DNA of 5,885 nucleotides from Candidatus Omnitrophota bacterium. GTDB lineage: Bacteria > Omnitrophota > Gorgyraeia > Gygaellales > Profunditerraquicolaceae. Under the pieces are notes generated by a model, which searched no databases, was not told the origin of the DNA, and worked only from the letters and a program-made list of their open reading frames with translations. Position numbers and translations under genes: made by a program. Positions 4,891-5,885 of this stretch are shown in pieces. The stretch spans positions 1 to 5,885 of the forward strand of contig JASEHM010000071.1 in NCBI GenBank assembly GCA_030018895.1. Direction: 5' to 3'. How positions within the stretch are numbered: position 1 is the stretch's first letter; each line of letters opens with the position of its first letter.

Positions 4891-5885
4891 GTTAGACGTC
4901 TGACAGCGGATTTCTTCGTTGTCAGTTTTACATAGTTCAAGTAGCCCTGTGTCGGGTTGTCTGCCATACAGGGCTATTTGTATTTTGGTGGGGCTCAAGA
5001 TAGCTTTGTGCAGGACAAGCCGCATCATATCCTTCTGGCGGTAAGGCTTTATTTTGTCGAAAAGGTCTGTAAAGCGGTTAAGAGCTAGCATTATAAGCTC
5101 TTTATTGATCGATTCCCGCTCGATTTCTTTGATCATGGTCTCAAGCGAGGCAATACCGGTTTCGATTTCTTTCCTGCGCTGGCCAAGCTCATTCAGTTTC
5201 TCATTTAAGAAGATGCTGCTCTCATCCGTGGCCATGGCAGTCCATTTATTCATTATCCCATCGGCAAAGGCTTTGACTTCGGCTAATTCTTTTTGAAGAT
5301 GGGTTTTTCTGTGTTTAAGCTGTGGGAGTTCTTTTATTAGCTTCTCATTGGTATGGGCTATAAGTTTTTCCATAAGTCCGGAGTCCGATGATAGGTATTT
5401 AATGTGCTCGATGATGACGCGTTCTATCTCATCAGCCGGGAGCTTAAACCTGCAGTCTTTGTTTTTGCAGAGGTAATAGAAATATTTATTGCCTCGTTTT
5501 CCGGTTCCACAGGTCCCTTCCATTTGAGCGTTGCATTTACCACACCACAAAAGCCCGTCATTAAGAATATAAGCGTGTTTTATTATCTTTGTGCCATTAT
5601 GCTTGGTTTTGGTGTTTTGTTTGATGAGCTTCTGGACATTATAGAAGGTCTCTTCATCTATCACTGGCTCCCATACAGCCTTGACGATCCTGTAGCGTTC
5701 TTTTTCCGTGAGCTTGGCCTGATCCTGTAGTTTCCTCTTTTTGTTTATCTCTTTCAGCCCGATATAAGCGCAGTTGACCAGCAGTTGCTTTATGGATGAG
5801 CGGCCGAATTTCTCAGGGGTGCGGAATTTACCTCTTCGCGAAGTATATCCTTTGGTGCGATAGCCGTTATCATTAAGGTCCCGGG
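4843..5885 (-). CDS. Large serine recombinase, C-terminal part (5' end outside window)
   Basis: The frame is open from the right window edge to TAA at 4845-4843, giving 346 visible residues. A GTG at 5664 would give a shorter 273-residue ORF, but family sequence continues upstream without a stop, so that is not the true start. Visible residues 1 to about 100 match the recombinase DNA-binding domain of large serine integrases (LNDNGYRTKGYTS, SSIKQLLVNCAYIG, then WEPVIDEETF). A zinc ribbon follows with C114, C117, C139 and C144, then a long coiled coil (about 180-258) and a C-terminal basic segment. The N-terminal catalytic domain, with its nucleophilic serine, must lie beyond 5885, so activity cannot be judged. 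Known relatives cut and rejoin attP and attB sites to integrate or excise phages and mobile elements. The last 15 residues (WLPREDSNLGPGGYT) are simply tRNA-Asn and intron sequence read backwards, so the tail is created by the site of insertion and is not a conserved part of the enzyme. Confidence 0.88.
   Translation of the reverse strand, partial: RDLNDNGYRTKGYTSRRGKFRTPEKFGRSSIKQLLVNCAYIGLKEINKKRKLQDQAKLTEKERYRIVKAVWEPVIDEETFYNVQKLIKQNTKTKHNGTKIIKHAYILNDGLLWCGKCNAQMEGTCGTGKRGNKYFYYLCKNKDCRFKLPADEIERVIIEHIKYLSSDSGLMEKLIAHTNEKLIKELPQLKHRKTHLQKELAEVKAFADGIMNKWTAMATDESSIFLNEKLNELGQRRKEIETGIASLETMIKEIERESINKELIMLALNRFTDLFDKIKPYRQKDMMRLVLHKAILSPTKIQIALYGRQPDTGLLELCKTDNEEIRCQTSNWLPREDSNLGPGGYT
4900..4929 (+). 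terminator. Rho-independent terminator of the tRNA-Asn transcript
   Basis: Starting 10 bases after the tRNA CCA, CTGACAGCGGA (4900-4910) pairs with TTCGTTGTCAG (4915-4925) in an 11-bp stem that includes two G.U pairs and closes on a TTTC loop. Four T follow (4926-4929). The T tract is short, so efficiency may be modest. On the opposite strand there is no T tract, so it would act only on + transcripts. It lies inside the coding region of the convergent recombinase gene. Confidence 0.5.
4942..4976. repeat. 9-bp perfect inverted repeat
   Basis: TAGCCCTGT (4942-4950) and ACAGGGCTA (4968-4976) are exact inverted copies separated by 17 bases, followed on the + strand by the T-rich ATTTGTATTTTGG. 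It could be a backup terminator for + transcripts or a protein-binding palindrome near the element end. It also lies within recombinase coding sequence, so chance or codon constraint is possible. Confidence 0.35.

Larger units (their letters stand above)
4850..5885. mobile_element. One end of an element integrated at tRNA-Asn (extends past window)
   Basis: A site-specific recombinase gene abuts and reads into the 3' end of a tRNA gene, while a conserved housekeeping operon lies on the other side. This is the classic arrangement of an integrative element at a tRNA attachment site. The exact junction is not visible: it lies somewhere in the tRNA 3' exon or just after it, so the left bound given is only the earliest plausible one. 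The other end, with a repeated piece of the tRNA 3' part, should lie beyond the right edge. An old, decayed insertion is possible. Confidence 0.5.

Noticed and set aside
4704..4967. 87-codon ORF on the - strand across tRNA and intron
   Set aside because: Its sequence (for example SPARTRTSDLV) is the familiar reverse reading of a tRNA gene, and it overlaps the intron, the tRNA and the recombinase in another frame.
5054..5730. Two + strand ORFs of 80 and 108 codons opposite the recombinase
   Set aside because: They are shadows of the recombinase coding frame and show no recognisable domains.

Overview
The window has two parts. Bases 1-4450 hold a compact bacterial housekeeping operon, all on the + strand: dnaX (clamp-loader tau/gamma subunit), recR (recombination mediator) and a two-domain ABC-F ATPase of the Uup/EttA type. 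The intergenic gaps are only 5 bases, so the three genes are probably co-transcribed and translationally coupled. The sequence is AT-leaning. Clear Shine-Dalgarno sequences are scarce, and ybaB, which commonly sits between dnaX and recR, is absent. This fits an uncultivated Gram-negative-type lineage; Omnitrophota or a relative is only a guess from general resemblance, and nothing here is diagnostic of the phylum.

Bases 4538-4890 hold the most notable object: a tRNA-Asn(GUU) gene split inside its anticodon by a small group I intron. The 5' exon (4582-4616) ends after anticodon base 35 and the 3' exon (4850-4890) starts at anticodon base 36. Joined, they give a 76-nt cloverleaf with encoded CCA. 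The 233-nt intron (4617-4849) has a recognisable P1 with a U.G wobble at the 5' splice site, P3, P4, P5, P6, P7, P8 and a P9 with a GUAA tetraloop, and it ends in G. Its core resembles the tRNA introns of subgroup IC3, such as the cyanobacterial tRNA-Leu intron. It has no endonuclease ORF on the sense strand. A good promoter precedes the tRNA and a hairpin terminator follows it.

Bases 4843-5885 are the end of an inserted element. A large serine recombinase gene on the - strand runs off the right edge of the window, so its N-terminal catalytic domain is not seen. It points at the tRNA and reads into it. Its last 15 codons are antisense to the tRNA 3' exon and intron end, and its stop codon lies inside the intron. 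This suggests that an integrative element uses the 3' part of tRNA-Asn as its attachment site. The same tRNA locus therefore hosts two unrelated mobile elements: a self-splicing RNA in the anticodon and a site-specific integrating element at the 3' end.

Bases 1-108 contain a possible tail of an upstream gene and an extended -10 promoter placed so close to the dnaX start that the transcript may be leaderless.
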